From positions 222,783 through 286,782 of the forward strand of contig NZ_LQBK01000033.1 of NCBI RefSeq assembly GCF_001483755.1: a stretch of DNA of 64,000 nt, written 5' to 3'. Both the position numbers and the translations under genes were made by a program. Shown piece after piece: positions 48,001 through 55,882 of this stretch (within the stretch, counting starts at the first letter, position 1; each line of letters starts with the position of its first letter). Origin of the DNA: Kocuria rosea subsp. polaris (lineage in GTDB: Bacteria; Actinomycetota; Actinomycetes; Actinomycetales; Micrococcaceae). The notes below the pieces were generated by a model. The model had not been told where the DNA came from. It saw only the letters and a program-made list of their open reading frames with translations, and made no database searches.

Positions 48001-48518
48001 GGCCACACGACGGCGGCCCCGAGGCCGGCGGCGTGCCCGGCCATGAGCTCGCCGATGAGCACGTCCTGCTCCGGGCCGGACAGCAGCTTGGGGCCGTGGG
48101 CGACGCCCGGGAGCAGCCCCTCGTTCTGCGCCCGCCGGAGGAGGTCGAAGGCGTAGGACTGCCAGGCCCGCACGGGCGGGGAGCTCATGGTCGCGGCGAC
48201 CGCGGCCGTGAGGTCGTCCCGCAGCCGGGCGGCGGCGAGCCGGGACGGCGTGAGCACGAGCAGCCGGTCCGGGTCGAGACCGTGGCCGATCCGGCGCGCC
48301 GCCAGTTCCACGAGCACCCGGGTCCGCCCGGTCCCGGGACCGCCCAGCACGAGCCGGGGGCCGCACCCGGCCGGCAGCGCGGCGATCTCCTCCTGCTCGG
48401 GGCCGGGCCGCCACGCGGTGCGCTCCGGCGCGGAGCCGTTCGGGGGCACCAGGTTCCAGCGCACGGCTCCGGGCACGGCGGAGCTCGTGGCGGGGGTGCT
48501 GTCCTCGGTGTGCCGCAT
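45030..48518 (-). CDS. adnA: AdnA-type helicase-nuclease subunit
   Basis: 1162 residues, partner of AdnB. The N-terminal motor is weakened: Walker A reads GGPGTGRT (59-66) with Arg for the catalytic Lys, and the Walker B position reads LVDDLHEAT (271-278) in place of DEFQD. A poorly conserved acidic linker with a 9-residue duplication follows, then the rest of the motor and a RecB-like nuclease with LRGRVDRLELD and VVDLKTGRNQ. The C-terminus HGCKLPQICPLC carries the cysteines that complete the AddB/AdnA-type Fe-S cluster. ATG chosen at 48518; another in-frame ATG lies three codons upstream. Confidence 0.9.
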   Translation of the reverse strand: MRHTEDSTPATSSAVPGAVRWNLVPPNGSAPERTAWRPGPEQEEIAALPAGCGPRLVLGGPGTGRTRVLVELAARRIGHGLDPDRLLVLTPSRLAAARLRDDLTAAVAATMSSPPVRAWQSYAFDLLRRAQNEGLLPGVAHGPKLLSGPEQDVLIGELMAGHAAGLGAAVVWPPDLREALGTRGFRQEVRELFDRMSEYDLAPDDLRALARRLERPDWAAAATVRAEYLAVRRLRMPESYDPAVLVTEAARVLEEQPEFLRAEQERLELVLVDDLHEATPSIHRLLAVLCRGRDTVMTVCTDTVVQGFRGARPDLLRTLDDRLADPARPLRRHTLGTSRRMPGAVAEVWQRVAERIPAVAGARHPRTLLPLEGTADADNTPDAENADNTLDAEDAPALTDAAGAAAEHAPAGGPGTGAGAGAPQGEVTTVVLPSPLHEARWIAHQVLERHLVHGVPLADMAVVVRNGRYLEGLERQLSALGAPVSTSAAETPVRDEPAVRPLLGALRIVTEAAGAAGDRGADGHFGALTVQAAVDLLTSRIGGASPMDVRRLRQRLRAEELAGGGVRTSDDLLVEALVAPGALDASGVRSVPARRIARMLSAGTGALREEGATAETVLWALWEAAGVAESWRRRALEGGPAGERADRDLDAVVGLFESAERYVDHLPGASPAQFLDYIDNQDLPMDTLAARAPTDETVEIMTPATAAGRQWPVVFVAGVQEGVWPNTRLRGQLLGADLLTDALDLGVEQAARVTPVTRMREVRHDELRSFSAAVSRSCGTLVVTAASGEDEQPSEFLDLVDPPGSRDGDGTRAVVDAPRPMTLRALVAELRQWVQLHKEDPVRSEAAARLLHRIASSPRPVPGADPDTWWGAGELSSTAPVFDDGVPVPVSPSRIETIHRSPLDWFVAASRAEAATDLSRSLGSLVHAIAEELPEAAGSELVAELERRWPTLGLPDTWESAVQLERARQMLRKFAQYVLDARSKHGRRLASVEGAFSVLVQGRARDALLRGRVDRLELDEQGRYVVVDLKTGRNQPAGAKIAEHPQLAAYQVALTAGAGTAMVAGADEAVLELPGGTVTELSGGALLVQLGTRAKSPSVQQQDPLDPEATWARELITRAAELVAGERFTARHDQAEGAFNGHGCKLPQICPLCAEGRQVSEP
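47341..47394. repeat. 27-base tandem duplication within adnA linker
   Basis: Two adjacent 27-base units (47341-47367 and 47368-47394) that differ at a few positions. In the protein they give ADNTPDAEN-ADNTLDAED. In-frame expansion in a tolerant linker. Confidence 0.75.
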
Positions 48519-48647
48519 GAATCCCATCCCATCACGGGACTCCGACGGTCTAAGCCCGCCGCTCCCGGGCGTGCCGGAGGGCCCGCCCCGGTCCCCGGCG
48601 GCGCGGCGCCCGGCAGCGGTGGCGCGTCCCGGGTCGGAGGGGGCCGG

Positions 48648-48653
48648 TACGGT
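48648..48653 (+). promoter_or_regulatory. -10 box of exonuclease gene (leaderless)
   Basis: TACGGT, GGGAGCC, ATG at 48661: 7-base spacing. GGGAG is too close to the ATG to act as a normal RBS. Confidence 0.5.
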
Positions 48654-48660
48654 GGGAGCC

Positions 48661-49515
48661 ATGTCCTCGCCCTCAGGCCCCGCCGGCCCCACCGACCAGC
48701 TCCCCCTGTTCGACGCCGCCCCGCTGCGCGCGCCGCGGGCCGATCCTCCCGCGGCGGACGACGCCGCGGAGCAGGACGTGCTCTTCGACCTCGGGGCGCC
48801 CCCGGGCGCCGGGGAGGAGCCCGCCGCGTGGACGGAGGGCCCCCGCGCCTCGTTCGACCTCGAGACGACCGGCCGCGACCCGCACACGGCCCGCATCGTC
48901 ACGGCGTCCGTGGTGCGCACCGACGCCGAGGGCGCCGTGACGGACGAGTGGGAGTGGCTGGCGGACCCGGGGGTGGAGATTCCCGAGGAGGCCGCGGCCG
49001 TGCACGGGGTGAGCACCGAGCGGGCCCGCGCCGAGGGGCGGCCCGCCGCGGAGGTGGTCGCGGAGATCGCCGGCGTCCTGGACGCCCTCTTCGCCGCGGG
49101 CACGCCCGTGCTGGTGTTCAACGCCTCGTACGACTTCACGGTCCTCGCCCACGAGGGCCGGCGCCACGGGATCGAGGTGCCGCGGCCCTTCCCGGTGCTG
49201 GACCCCTACGTGCTCAACAAGCAGGTGCACCGGTACCGGCGCGGCAAGCGCACCCTCGGGGCGCTGTGCGAGGAGTACGGCGTCGAGCTCACCGCGGCGC
49301 ACACCTCCGCGGCGGACTCGCTCGCCACGGAGCGGCTCGCGGTGCTGATGGCCCGCCGCTTCCCCGAGCTGGTGCGCCCCGCGGCCGCGCTGCACGCCGA
49401 CCAGGTCGGGTGGGCCGCCGAGCAGGCCGCGAGCCTGCAGGAGTACTTCCGCAGGACCCGGCCGGACGCCGTGGTGGACGGCGCCTGGCCGTTCCGCCGC
49501 CCCGAGGACGCCTGA
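48661..49515 (+). CDS. DnaQ-like 3'-5' exonuclease
   Basis: 284 residues. Disordered N-terminus (1-60), then a DEDDh exonuclease: ExoI ASFDLETTGRDP (Asp/Glu metal ligands), ExoII VLVFNASYDFTVLAHE, ExoIII AAHTSAADSLAT with His and Asp. A C-terminal helical part ends in PFRRPEDA. It resembles stand-alone epsilon-type exonucleases used in proofreading or repair rather than the polymerase III core subunit. Predicted leaderless. The last codons and stop are duplicated in tandem (49501-49539). Divergent from adnAB, a DNA-repair context. Confidence 0.9.
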   Translation: MSSPSGPAGPTDQLPLFDAAPLRAPRADPPAADDAAEQDVLFDLGAPPGAGEEPAAWTEGPRASFDLETTGRDPHTARIVTASVVRTDAEGAVTDEWEWLADPGVEIPEEAAAVHGVSTERARAEGRPAAEVVAEIAGVLDALFAAGTPVLVFNASYDFTVLAHEGRRHGIEVPRPFPVLDPYVLNKQVHRYRRGKRTLGALCEEYGVELTAAHTSAADSLATERLAVLMARRFPELVRPAAALHADQVGWAAEQAASLQEYFRRTRPDAVVDGAWPFRRPEDA

Positions 49516-49539
49516 GCGCTCCCGAGGACGCCTGAGCGC
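49501..49539. repeat. Tandem duplication across the exonuclease stop codon
   Basis: CCCGAGGACGCCTGAGCGC at 49501-49519 and again at 49521-49539 (20-base period). The first copy supplies the last codons PEDA and the TGA; the second is untranslated. Confidence 0.9.
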
Positions 49540-49565
49540 GCCCGGGACGGCGGCGCGGCCCCGGG

Positions 49566-50882
49566 TCAGGCGGCGGGCCGGGCCTCGGCGGCCGCGCGGG
49601 CCGCGGCGGGCAGGGCGGAGACGATCCGGTCCATCGCGGCGTCGTCGTGCGCGGCGGAGAGGAACCACGCCTCGAACACCGACGGCGGCAGGTAGACCCC
49701 CTGGTCGAGCATCGCGTGGAAGAACGCCGGGTAGCGGAACGTCTCCTGCGCTTTGGCCTGCGCGTAGTCGTGCACGCCGGTGGCGGAAGTGCCGAAGGCG
49801 ACCGAGAACAGGCTGCCGGCCGACTGGATCGAGTGGTCCACCCCGGCCTCCGTCAGCGCGGCGCGCACCGCGTCCTGGAGTTGCGCCGAGCGCCGGTCGA
49901 CGGTCTGGTAGGCGATCCGGTCCGCGGTGCGCAGGGTCGCCGCCCCCGCCGCCATCGCCACCGGGTTCCCGGACAGGGTGCCGGCCTGGTAGACGGGGCC
50001 CAGGGGCGCCAGGTGGTTCATGACCGCGGCCCGTCCGCCCACCCCGGCGACCGGCAGGCCGCCGCCGATGACCTTGCCGAACATGAACAGGTCGGGCTCC
50101 CAGCCGTCCTCGCCGGCGGCGGTGAGGCCCCAGTAGCCGGCCTCGTGCACGCGGAAGCCGGTCAGGACCTCGTCGAAGATCATCAGGGCCCCGTGCTCGC
50201 GGGTGATCCGGCGCAGCCCCGCGTTGAAGCCCTCGCCGGGGGTGACCACGCCCATGTTGGCGGGCGCGCCCTCGGTGATGACGGCGGCGATCCGGCCCGG
50301 GTGCGCGGCGAAGGCCTCCTCCACGGCGGCGAGGTCGTTGTAGGGCAGCACCAGGGTCTCGGCCGCGGTGGCCGCGGTGACCCCGGCGGAGCCCGGCAGG
50401 GCGAGGGTCGCGACGCCGGATCCCGCCTCGGACAGCAGGGAGTCCACGTGCCCGTGGTAGCACCCGGCGAACTTCACGACGAGGTCCCGGCCGGTCACGC
50501 CGCGCGCCAGGCGGATCGCGGTCATGGCCGCCTCGGTGCCGGTCGAGACCATGCGCAGCTCGTCGATCGCGCCGACCCGCTCGACCACGAGCTCGGCCAG
50601 CTCGGTCTCGCCGCGCGTGGTCGCCCCGAAGGACAGGCCGCGCTCCACGGCCTCGTGCACGGCCTCGATGACGGCCGGGTGGGAGTGCCCGACGAGGGCG
50701 GGCCCCCACGAGCTGACGAGGTCGACGTACTCGCGGCCGTCGGCGTCGGTGAGGTACGGGCCCTTGGCCGCGGTGATGAAGGGCGGGGTCCCGCCCACGG
50801 ACGCGAAGGCCCGCACCGGGGAGTTGACCCCGCCGGGCATGACCTTGCGCGCGCGGTCGAAGAGTTCCTGGGAAACGCTCAT
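49566..50882 (-). CDS. hemL: Glutamate-1-semialdehyde 2,1-aminomutase
   Basis: PLP enzyme converting glutamate-1-semialdehyde (product of HemA) to 5-aminolevulinate. 438 residues, normal length. It begins [26 protein letters not shown], a GSAM signature; PLP-site motifs [25 protein letters not shown] and the lysine in [12 protein letters not shown] are present. It is the last gene of the leftward heme unit, 53 bases after hemB. The ATG RBS is weak (GGAAG at some distance). Confidence 0.96.
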   Translation of the reverse strand: MSVSQELFDRARKVMPGGVNSPVRAFASVGGTPPFITAAKGPYLTDADGREYVDLVSSWGPALVGHSHPAVIEAVHEAVERGLSFGATTRGETELAELVVERVGAIDELRMVSTGTEAAMTAIRLARGVTGRDLVVKFAGCYHGHVDSLLSEAGSGVATLALPGSAGVTAATAAETLVLPYNDLAAVEEAFAAHPGRIAAVITEGAPANMGVVTPGEGFNAGLRRITREHGALMIFDEVLTGFRVHEAGYWGLTAAGEDGWEPDLFMFGKVIGGGLPVAGVGGRAAVMNHLAPLGPVYQAGTLSGNPVAMAAGAATLRTADRIAYQTVDRRSAQLQDAVRAALTEAGVDHSIQSAGSLFSVAFGTSATGVHDYAQAKAQETFRYPAFFHAMLDQGVYLPPSVFEAWFLSAAHDDAAMDRIVSALPAAARAAAEARPAA

Positions 50883-50935
50883 GGGTTCTGTCTGCTTCCT
50901 TTCGCCGGGGCTGCCGGCTCGGGGGACGGTGGGGG

Positions 50936-51946
50936 TCAGGAGAGGCCGTTCTCGTCGCGGAACCAGTCCGCGAGCTCGACGGCGAAGTAGGTGAGCACGG
51001 AGTCGGCGCCCGCACGGCGGATGGACAGCACGGACTCCTGGATCGCCGCCCTCCGGTCGATCCAGCCGTTGGCGGCGGCGGCCTCGATCATGGCGTACTC
51101 GCCGGAGATCTGGTACGCGGCCACGGGCACCGGGGAGACCTCGGCCACGTCGCGGAGGATGTCGAGGTAGCTCATGGCCGGTTTGACCATGACCATGTCG
51201 GCGCCCTCGTCCAGGTCCAGCTGCAGCTCGTGCAGCGCCTCCCGGCGGTTCGCGGGATCCATCTGGTAGGTGCGGCGGTCGCCCTGGAGCTGGGAGTCGA
51301 CGGCCTCGCGGAACGGGCCGTAGAACGCGGAGGAGTACTTCGCGGAGTAGGCCAGGACGGCGACGTCGGGGTGCCCGGCCTCGTCGAGGGCCGAGCGGAT
51401 CACGCCGACCTGGCCGTCCATCATGCCGGAGGGGCCGAGCACGTGGGCACCCGCTTCGGCCTGGGCCACGGCCATCCGGCCGTAGATCTCCAGGGTCGCG
51501 TCGTTGTCCACGGTCCCGTCCTCGGCGAGGACGCCGCAGTGGCCGTGGTCGGTGAACTCGTCCAGGCACAGGTCGGCCATGACCACGAGGTCGTCGCCGA
51601 CCTCGGCGCGGACGGCCCGCAGCGCCCGGTTCAGGATCCCCTCGGGGTCGCACCCGGCGCTGCCCTCGGGGTCCCGCTCGGCGGGCACGCCGAAGACCAT
51701 GAACCCGCCGAGACCCTTGGCCGCCGCCTCCGCGGCGGCGCGCCGGAGCGAGTCCAGGGAGTGCTGGACGACCCCCGGCATGGAGCCGAGCGGGGCGGGC
51801 TCGGAGAGGCCCTCCCGGACGAACACGGGCAGGATCAGGTCGGACGGGTGGACCCTGGTCTGCGCGGCGAGCCGCCGGACGGCGGGGGTGGTGCGCAGGC
51901 GGCGGGGGCGGGAGACCAGGTCGTAGCGCGGGGTTCGGTGGGTCAC
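50936..51946 (-). CDS. hemB: Porphobilinogen synthase from internal start (alternative to the fusion)
   Basis: GAGGAG lies 9 bases before the GTG giving [18 protein letters not shown], the normal N-terminus of an actinobacterial HemB of about 336 residues. This start would give a standard-size 5-aminolevulinate dehydratase (two ALA to porphobilinogen) without the HemD part. Whether ribosomes use this start, read through from hemD, or both, cannot be decided from sequence. It is nested in the 50936-52966 frame. Confidence 0.85.
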   Translation of the reverse strand: MTHRTPRYDLVSRPRRLRTTPAVRRLAAQTRVHPSDLILPVFVREGLSEPAPLGSMPGVVQHSLDSLRRAAAEAAAKGLGGFMVFGVPAERDPEGSAGCDPEGILNRALRAVRAEVGDDLVVMADLCLDEFTDHGHCGVLAEDGTVDNDATLEIYGRMAVAQAEAGAHVLGPSGMMDGQVGVIRSALDEAGHPDVAVLAYSAKYSSAFYGPFREAVDSQLQGDRRTYQMDPANRREALHELQLDLDEGADMVMVKPAMSYLDILRDVAEVSPVPVAAYQISGEYAMIEAAAANGWIDRRAAIQESVLSIRRAGADSVLTYFAVELADWFRDENGLS

Positions 51947-52966
51947 GGAGTTCGTCTCCTCGGTCGTCGGGATCGGTGTCGGTGTCGGCGGCGCCGCGGA
52001 GTCCGGCGCGGCGGGTGCCGGCGCGGCCGGGTGCGGGGCCGGTGGAGCGGTGCGGGCGGTCCGCGGGGCGGGGCGGGCGGCAGGTGCCCGGTCCGCGAGG
52101 GCCCGGGCGAGGGCGTCGCGGATCCCCTCGGGGGTGGGCAGGGCGGCGGCCACGGAGGGCAGGCCGAGGTCGGCGGCGGCGCGGCGCGTGGGCTCGCCGA
52201 TGGCCACGAGGACGGGGCCCGCCAGGACGCCGGGGTCGTCGCCGACGAGCTCGGCCAGGTGGGACGGCGCCGTGAGCACCACGGCGTCGGCCTCGCCCGC
52301 GGCCAGGGCCGCCAGCAGGTCCGACCGGTGCAGCTCCTCGACGTCCTCGTCCGGGGCCGGCCGCACGAGGGGCGCGGCGGCCGGCCAGGGCACGGTCTCG
52401 TACGCCGTGGCCGTCAGGACCCGGTACCCCCGCCCGGTCAGGCCGGTCTCGAGCGCGGGCCGCGCCCGGGCGGAGAGCGGCAGCAGGACCGTGCCGGGGT
52501 CGGGCTCCGGCGGCCAGTCGGCGAGCAGCCCGGCGGCCGAGTGGGCGGTGCCGGGCACGAGGTCCGGCGGCAGCCCGGCCGTGGTGAGGGCCGCGGCCGT
52601 GGCGTCCCCCACCGCGGCCACGCGCAGACCGGCCCGCCGTGCCGCCGCGATCCGGTCGCCGAGCCCCGCACCGGCCGGGTCGCCGGCGACCGCGCGCAGC
52701 GCCCGGACCGTGGTCACGGAGGTCACCGCCAGCCAGGTCCGGGCGGCGGGCCCCGGGTCCGCCGCCCGGTCGAGGAGGGCGGTCACGGGGCGGGTGTCCC
52801 GGGGCAGGGTGGCCTCGAGCAGCGGGGCGAGCCGGACCCGGGCCCCGTGCCCGTGCAGCAGGTCCACGAGCTCCCGGGCCCGGTCCGCGGAGCGGGTCAC
52901 GACGACCCTGGCCCCGCGCAGGGCGGCGGGGTCGGCGGAGCGGTCGGCGGGGCCGGGGCGCGGCAC
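50936..52966 (-). CDS. hemDB: HemD-HemB in-frame fusion (uroporphyrinogen-III synthase / porphobilinogen synthase)
   Basis: One uninterrupted frame of 676 codons from a GTG ([10 protein letters not shown]) 5 bases after the hemC stop. Residues 1-295 are a HemD uroporphyrinogen-III synthase ([47 protein letters not shown]). Residues 296-340 are an Ala/Pro/Thr-rich linker. Residues 341-676 are Hem[15 protein letters not shown] and [11 protein letters not shown] hold the two active lysines, and [16 protein letters not shown] is the metal-site segment with Asp in place of the middle Cys of the zinc type. A complete RBS and start exist inside (51946), so HemB may also or only be made separately. 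No stop codon separates the two. Confidence 0.75.
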   Translation of the reverse strand: MPRPGPADRSADPAALRGARVVVTRSADRARELVDLLHGHGARVRLAPLLEATLPRDTRPVTALLDRAADPGPAARTWLAVTSVTTVRALRAVAGDPAGAGLGDRIAAARRAGLRVAAVGDATAAALTTAGLPPDLVPGTAHSAAGLLADWPPEPDPGTVLLPLSARARPALETGLTGRGYRVLTATAYETVPWPAAAPLVRPAPDEDVEELHRSDLLAALAAGEADAVVLTAPSHLAELVGDDPGVLAGPVLVAIGEPTRRAAADLGLPSVAAALPTPEGIRDALARALADRAPAARPAPRTARTAPPAPHPAAPAPAAPDSAAPPTPTPIPTTEETNSVTHRTPRYDLVSRPRRLRTTPAVRRLAAQTRVHPSDLILPVFVREGLSEPAPLGSMPGVVQHSLDSLRRAAAEAAAKGLGGFMVFGVPAERDPEGSAGCDPEGILNRALRAVRAEVGDDLVVMADLCLDEFTDHGHCGVLAEDGTVDNDATLEIYGRMAVAQAEAGAHVLGPSGMMDGQVGVIRSALDEAGHPDVAVLAYSAKYSSAFYGPFREAVDSQLQGDRRTYQMDPANRREALHELQLDLDEGADMVMVKPAMSYLDILRDVAEVSPVPVAAYQISGEYAMIEAAAANGWIDRRAAIQESVLSIRRAGADSVLTYFAVELADWFRDENGLS

Positions 52967-52971
52967 GGGGC

Positions 52972-53925
52972 TCAGAGCGTCAACCGGGCCAGCCGGCCGG
53001 CGCCGTCGGCGAGCAGCTCGTCGCCCAGCCGGAAGCCGAGCGCCCGGGCGGCGTCCACGCCGCGCTCCGCGGTGCGGCCGCTGCGGCGCATGACCCGGCT
53101 GCCGTCCGGGTCGGCCACGACGACGTCGAGCACGAGCACGCCGTCCTCGATCCGCGCGAGGGTGCCCACGGGGGCCGCGCAGCCGGCCTCGAGCCGGGTC
53201 AGCAGCGCCCGTTCCGCGGTCACGGCGAGGCGGGTCTCCAGGTGGTCCACCGCGGCGAGGGCGGCGGCGAGCGGAGCGTCCCCCGAGGCGTCCTCGGTGC
53301 GGCACTCCAGGGCGAGGGCCCCCTGCCCGGGAGCGGGGAGCATGACGGACGGGTCGATCAGCTCGGTGATCGCGTCCTCCAGCCCGAGCCGCCGCAGCCC
53401 GGAGGCGGCGAGCACCACGGCGTCGAGGTCGCCGGGGGCCACCCGCCCCAGCCGGGTGCCCACGTTGCCGCGGATGTCGACGATCTCGAGGTCCGGGCGC
53501 GCCGCGCGCAGCTGCGCCGCGCGGCGCGGGGAGCCGGTGCCGACCGCGGCCCCGGCGGGCAGGCCGGTAAGGGTCAGCCCGTCGCGGGCGCACAGGGCGT
53601 CCCGGGGGTCCTCCCGCTCCGGCACCGCGGCGACCTCGAGGCCGGGCACGGGCGCGGTGGGCAGGTCCTTGAGGGAGTGCACGGCCAGGTCCACGGAGCC
53701 GGCGAGCAGCGCGGCCCGCAGGGCCGTGGCGAAGACCCCGGTGCCGCCCATCTGGGACAGGGGTCCGGTGAGGACGTCGCCCTCGGTGCGGATGGTGACG
53801 AGCTCCGGCTCCAGCCCGCCGGCCGCCGCGACGGCGCGGGCCGCCGTGCCGGTCTGCGTGAGCGCGAGCCGGGAGCCGCGGGTCCCGACCCGGAACGACG
53901 GAAGCTCCTGTGCCGCGGCCGTCAT
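52972..53925 (-). CDS. hemC: Hydroxymethylbilane synthase
   Basis: Porphobilinogen deaminase of 317 residues building the linear tetrapyrrole. [15 protein letters not shown] start, [31 protein letters not shown] and [13 protein letters not shown], where the Cys carries the dipyrromethane cofactor. The ATG overlaps the hemH stop (ATGA), with GGAGGTGAGG upstream. hemD follows after 5 bases. Confidence 0.96.
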   Translation of the reverse strand: MTAAAQELPSFRVGTRGSRLALTQTGTAARAVAAAGGLEPELVTIRTEGDVLTGPLSQMGGTGVFATALRAALLAGSVDLAVHSLKDLPTAPVPGLEVAAVPEREDPRDALCARDGLTLTGLPAGAAVGTGSPRRAAQLRAARPDLEIVDIRGNVGTRLGRVAPGDLDAVVLAASGLRRLGLEDAITELIDPSVMLPAPGQGALALECRTEDASGDAPLAAALAAVDHLETRLAVTAERALLTRLEAGCAAPVGTLARIEDGVLVLDVVVADPDGSRVMRRSGRTAERGVDAARALGFRLGDELLADGAGRLARLTL

Positions 53926-55130
53926 GCCCACCTCACCTCCCCGGCCTCGTCGAGGTCGACCGGGAGGGGCTCTCCGTGGGGGCGCTGGGCGATGGTCGGG
54001 CGAGGTCCGGCGGCGCCGCGCAGCACCTTGACGCAGCAGTCCGGGGCGCAGTCGTCGAACCACGTGCCCGAGGCGCAGGCGGAGACCCGCGGCGGGGAGG
54101 CGCGTCCGGCGACGCGCTGCTCCACGAGGTCCGCGAGCCCGGCCACGAACGCCGGGTGGGTGCCCGCGGTGGGGGTGCGCACCGCCGGCAGGCCGAGCCG
54201 CTCGCAGGTCTCCAGGGCCTCGGTGTCGAGGTCCCACTTGACCTCCATGTGGTCGGAGACGAAGCCCAGCGGCACGAGCACCACGCCGGCGACCCCGCGC
54301 CCGGCGACCTCCTCGAGCGCGTCGTTGACGTCCGGCTCGAGCCACGGCACCTGCGGGGGCCCGGAGCGGGACTGGTAGACGAGGTCCCAGGTGTGGTCCC
54401 CCAGCTCCTCCGGTCCCACGCGCTCGAGCACGGTCCGGGCGACGGCCAGGTGCTGGGCCACGTAGGCGGAGTTCTCCTCGAAGTCCATCCGCGCCGGCCC
54501 GGACGCCTCGGCGTCGGTGGTCGGGATGGAGTGCGTGCAGAACAGGACCGCGATCCTGCCGCCCTCGGCGCCCAGCTGCCCGCGGACCTGCGCGAGGCCC
54601 TCCCGGAGGCCCTCGACGAAGGGCTGCACGAAGCCCTCCGAGTCGTAGTACTGGTGGACCTTGTCCACCTGCATCTCCTCCGTGAGGCCGAGCTCCTCGA
54701 GCGCCACCCCGTAGTCCTCGCGGTACTGGCGGCAGCCGGAGTAGCTGGAGTAGGCGCTGGTGGCGAGCACCAGGAGCCGGCGCATCCCGCGGGCGTGGCA
54801 CTCCCGCACGACGTCCGCCACGTAGGGCGCCCAGTTGCGGTTGGCCCACAGCACGGGCACGCTCAGGCCCCGGCCGAGCAGCTCGGCCTCGAGGGCGGCG
54901 CGCAGCGCGCGGTTCTGGGCGTTGATGGGGCTCACGCCGCCGTTGGCCCGGTAGTGGGTGGCGACCTCCTCGAGCCGTTCGTCGGGGATGCCGCGGCCCC
55001 GCGTGACGTTGCGCAGGAACGGCAGGACGTCGTCCTGCCCCTCCGGGCCGCCGAAGGACGACAGGACCACGGCGTCGTACTGCTCGGGCGCGTGCGCCCG
55101 GGCCCGTGACAGGGCGTTCTCGGCGCTCAA
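53922..55130 (-). CDS. hemH: Coproporphyrin ferrochelatase
   Basis: 402 residues. Inserts iron into coproporphyrin III in the Gram-positive (coproporphyrin-dependent) route. [18 protein letters not shown] start, CTHSIPTT with the catalytic His, and [21 protein letters not shown]. The C-terminal [18 protein letters not shown] supplies the cysteines of the [2Fe-2S] cluster seen in actinobacterial ferrochelatases. Start is TTG: TTGA overlaps the hemQ stop and GGAGGT lies 6 bases upstream; no ATG/GTG fits better. Confidence 0.94.
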   Translation of the reverse strand: MSAENALSRARAHAPEQYDAVVLSSFGGPEGQDDVLPFLRNVTRGRGIPDERLEEVATHYRANGGVSPINAQNRALRAALEAELLGRGLSVPVLWANRNWAPYVADVVRECHARGMRRLLVLATSAYSSYSGCRQYREDYGVALEELGLTEEMQVDKVHQYYDSEGFVQPFVEGLREGLAQVRGQLGAEGGRIAVLFCTHSIPTTDAEASGPARMDFEENSAYVAQHLAVARTVLERVGPEELGDHTWDLVYQSRSGPPQVPWLEPDVNDALEEVAGRGVAGVVLVPLGFVSDHMEVKWDLDTEALETCERLGLPAVRTPTAGTHPAFVAGLADLVEQRVAGRASPPRVSACASGTWFDDCAPDCCVKVLRGAAGPRPTIAQRPHGEPLPVDLDEAGEVRWA

Positions 55131-55879
55131 CGGAGCACCTCCGCGAGCTCCTCGGAGCGGACCCGGCGCCCCGTGTAGAACGGCGTCTCCTCGCGCACGT
55201 GCAGCCGTGCCTCCGTGTTGCGGAAGGCCCGCATGACGTCGACGAGGTCCACCAGCTCGGGGGCCTCGAGCGCGAGCAGCCACTCGTAGTCGTTGAGCCC
55301 GAAGCACGCGATGGTGTTCGCGAGCACCTGCGGGTAGTCGCGCGCCGCCATGCCGTGGTTGCGCAGCATCTCGGCGCGGCGCTGGGCGTTCATGTAGTAC
55401 CACTCGTAGGAGCGCACGAACGGGTAGACGCAGACCCAGTCCTCGGGGGCGAGGCCGCGGGCGAAGGACGGCGAGTGGTTCCGGGTGAACTCGGCGTCCC
55501 GGTGGACGCCCATCGCGTTCCAGGCCTGCGCGGTGCCGGCCAGCAGCTCCGTGCGGCGGAGCCGGCGGACCGCGGACTGGAGCACCTGGGGGTCGTCGCC
55601 GTGCAGCCACGTCAGGACGTCGGCGTCCTCGCGCATCCCCGAGACGTCGTAGGCGCCGCGCAGCGTCACGCCCTCGTCCGCCAGCTGCTCGACCACGCCG
55701 TCGAACTCGGCGGCCGCCGAGGCGTCGTCGCCGGCCGTCCGGGCCCCGGCGCCGCCGGCGGGACGGGCGAACACGGACCAGACGGCCCAGTGCAGCTGCT
55801 CCGCGCCCCCGTCCTGCGTCGGCTCGGGCCGGGCGGCCGGACGGTCGCCGTTCTCGTGGGAGCTGGTGTCGTGGGACAA
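55127..55879 (-). CDS. hemQ: Coproheme decarboxylase HemQ (ChdC)
   Basis: 250 residues, chlorite-dismutase-like fold. Converts coproheme to heme b with peroxide. LHWAVWSVFARP near the start, TLRGAYDVSGMREDADVLTWLHG, VCVYPFVRSYEWYYM containing the catalytic Tyr, and RNHGMAARDYPQV; the acidic MRAFRNTEARLHV part is normal. Start is TTG (LSHDTSS) 3 bases after the hemY stop, with AAAGGA upstream, inside the previous gene. Its presence shows the coproporphyrin branch is used. Confidence 0.95.
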   Translation of the reverse strand: MSHDTSSHENGDRPAARPEPTQDGGAEQLHWAVWSVFARPAGGAGARTAGDDASAAAEFDGVVEQLADEGVTLRGAYDVSGMREDADVLTWLHGDDPQVLQSAVRRLRRTELLAGTAQAWNAMGVHRDAEFTRNHSPSFARGLAPEDWVCVYPFVRSYEWYYMNAQRRAEMLRNHGMAARDYPQVLANTIACFGLNDYEWLLALEAPELVDLVDVMRAFRNTEARLHVREETPFYTGRRVRSEELAEVLR

Positions 55880-55882
55880 GGC

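Noticed and set aside
41491..48518. adnA and adnB both come out at exactly 3489 bases
   Set aside because: Depends on chosen starts; the proteins differ in sequence and domain detail, so equal length is chance and not duplication.
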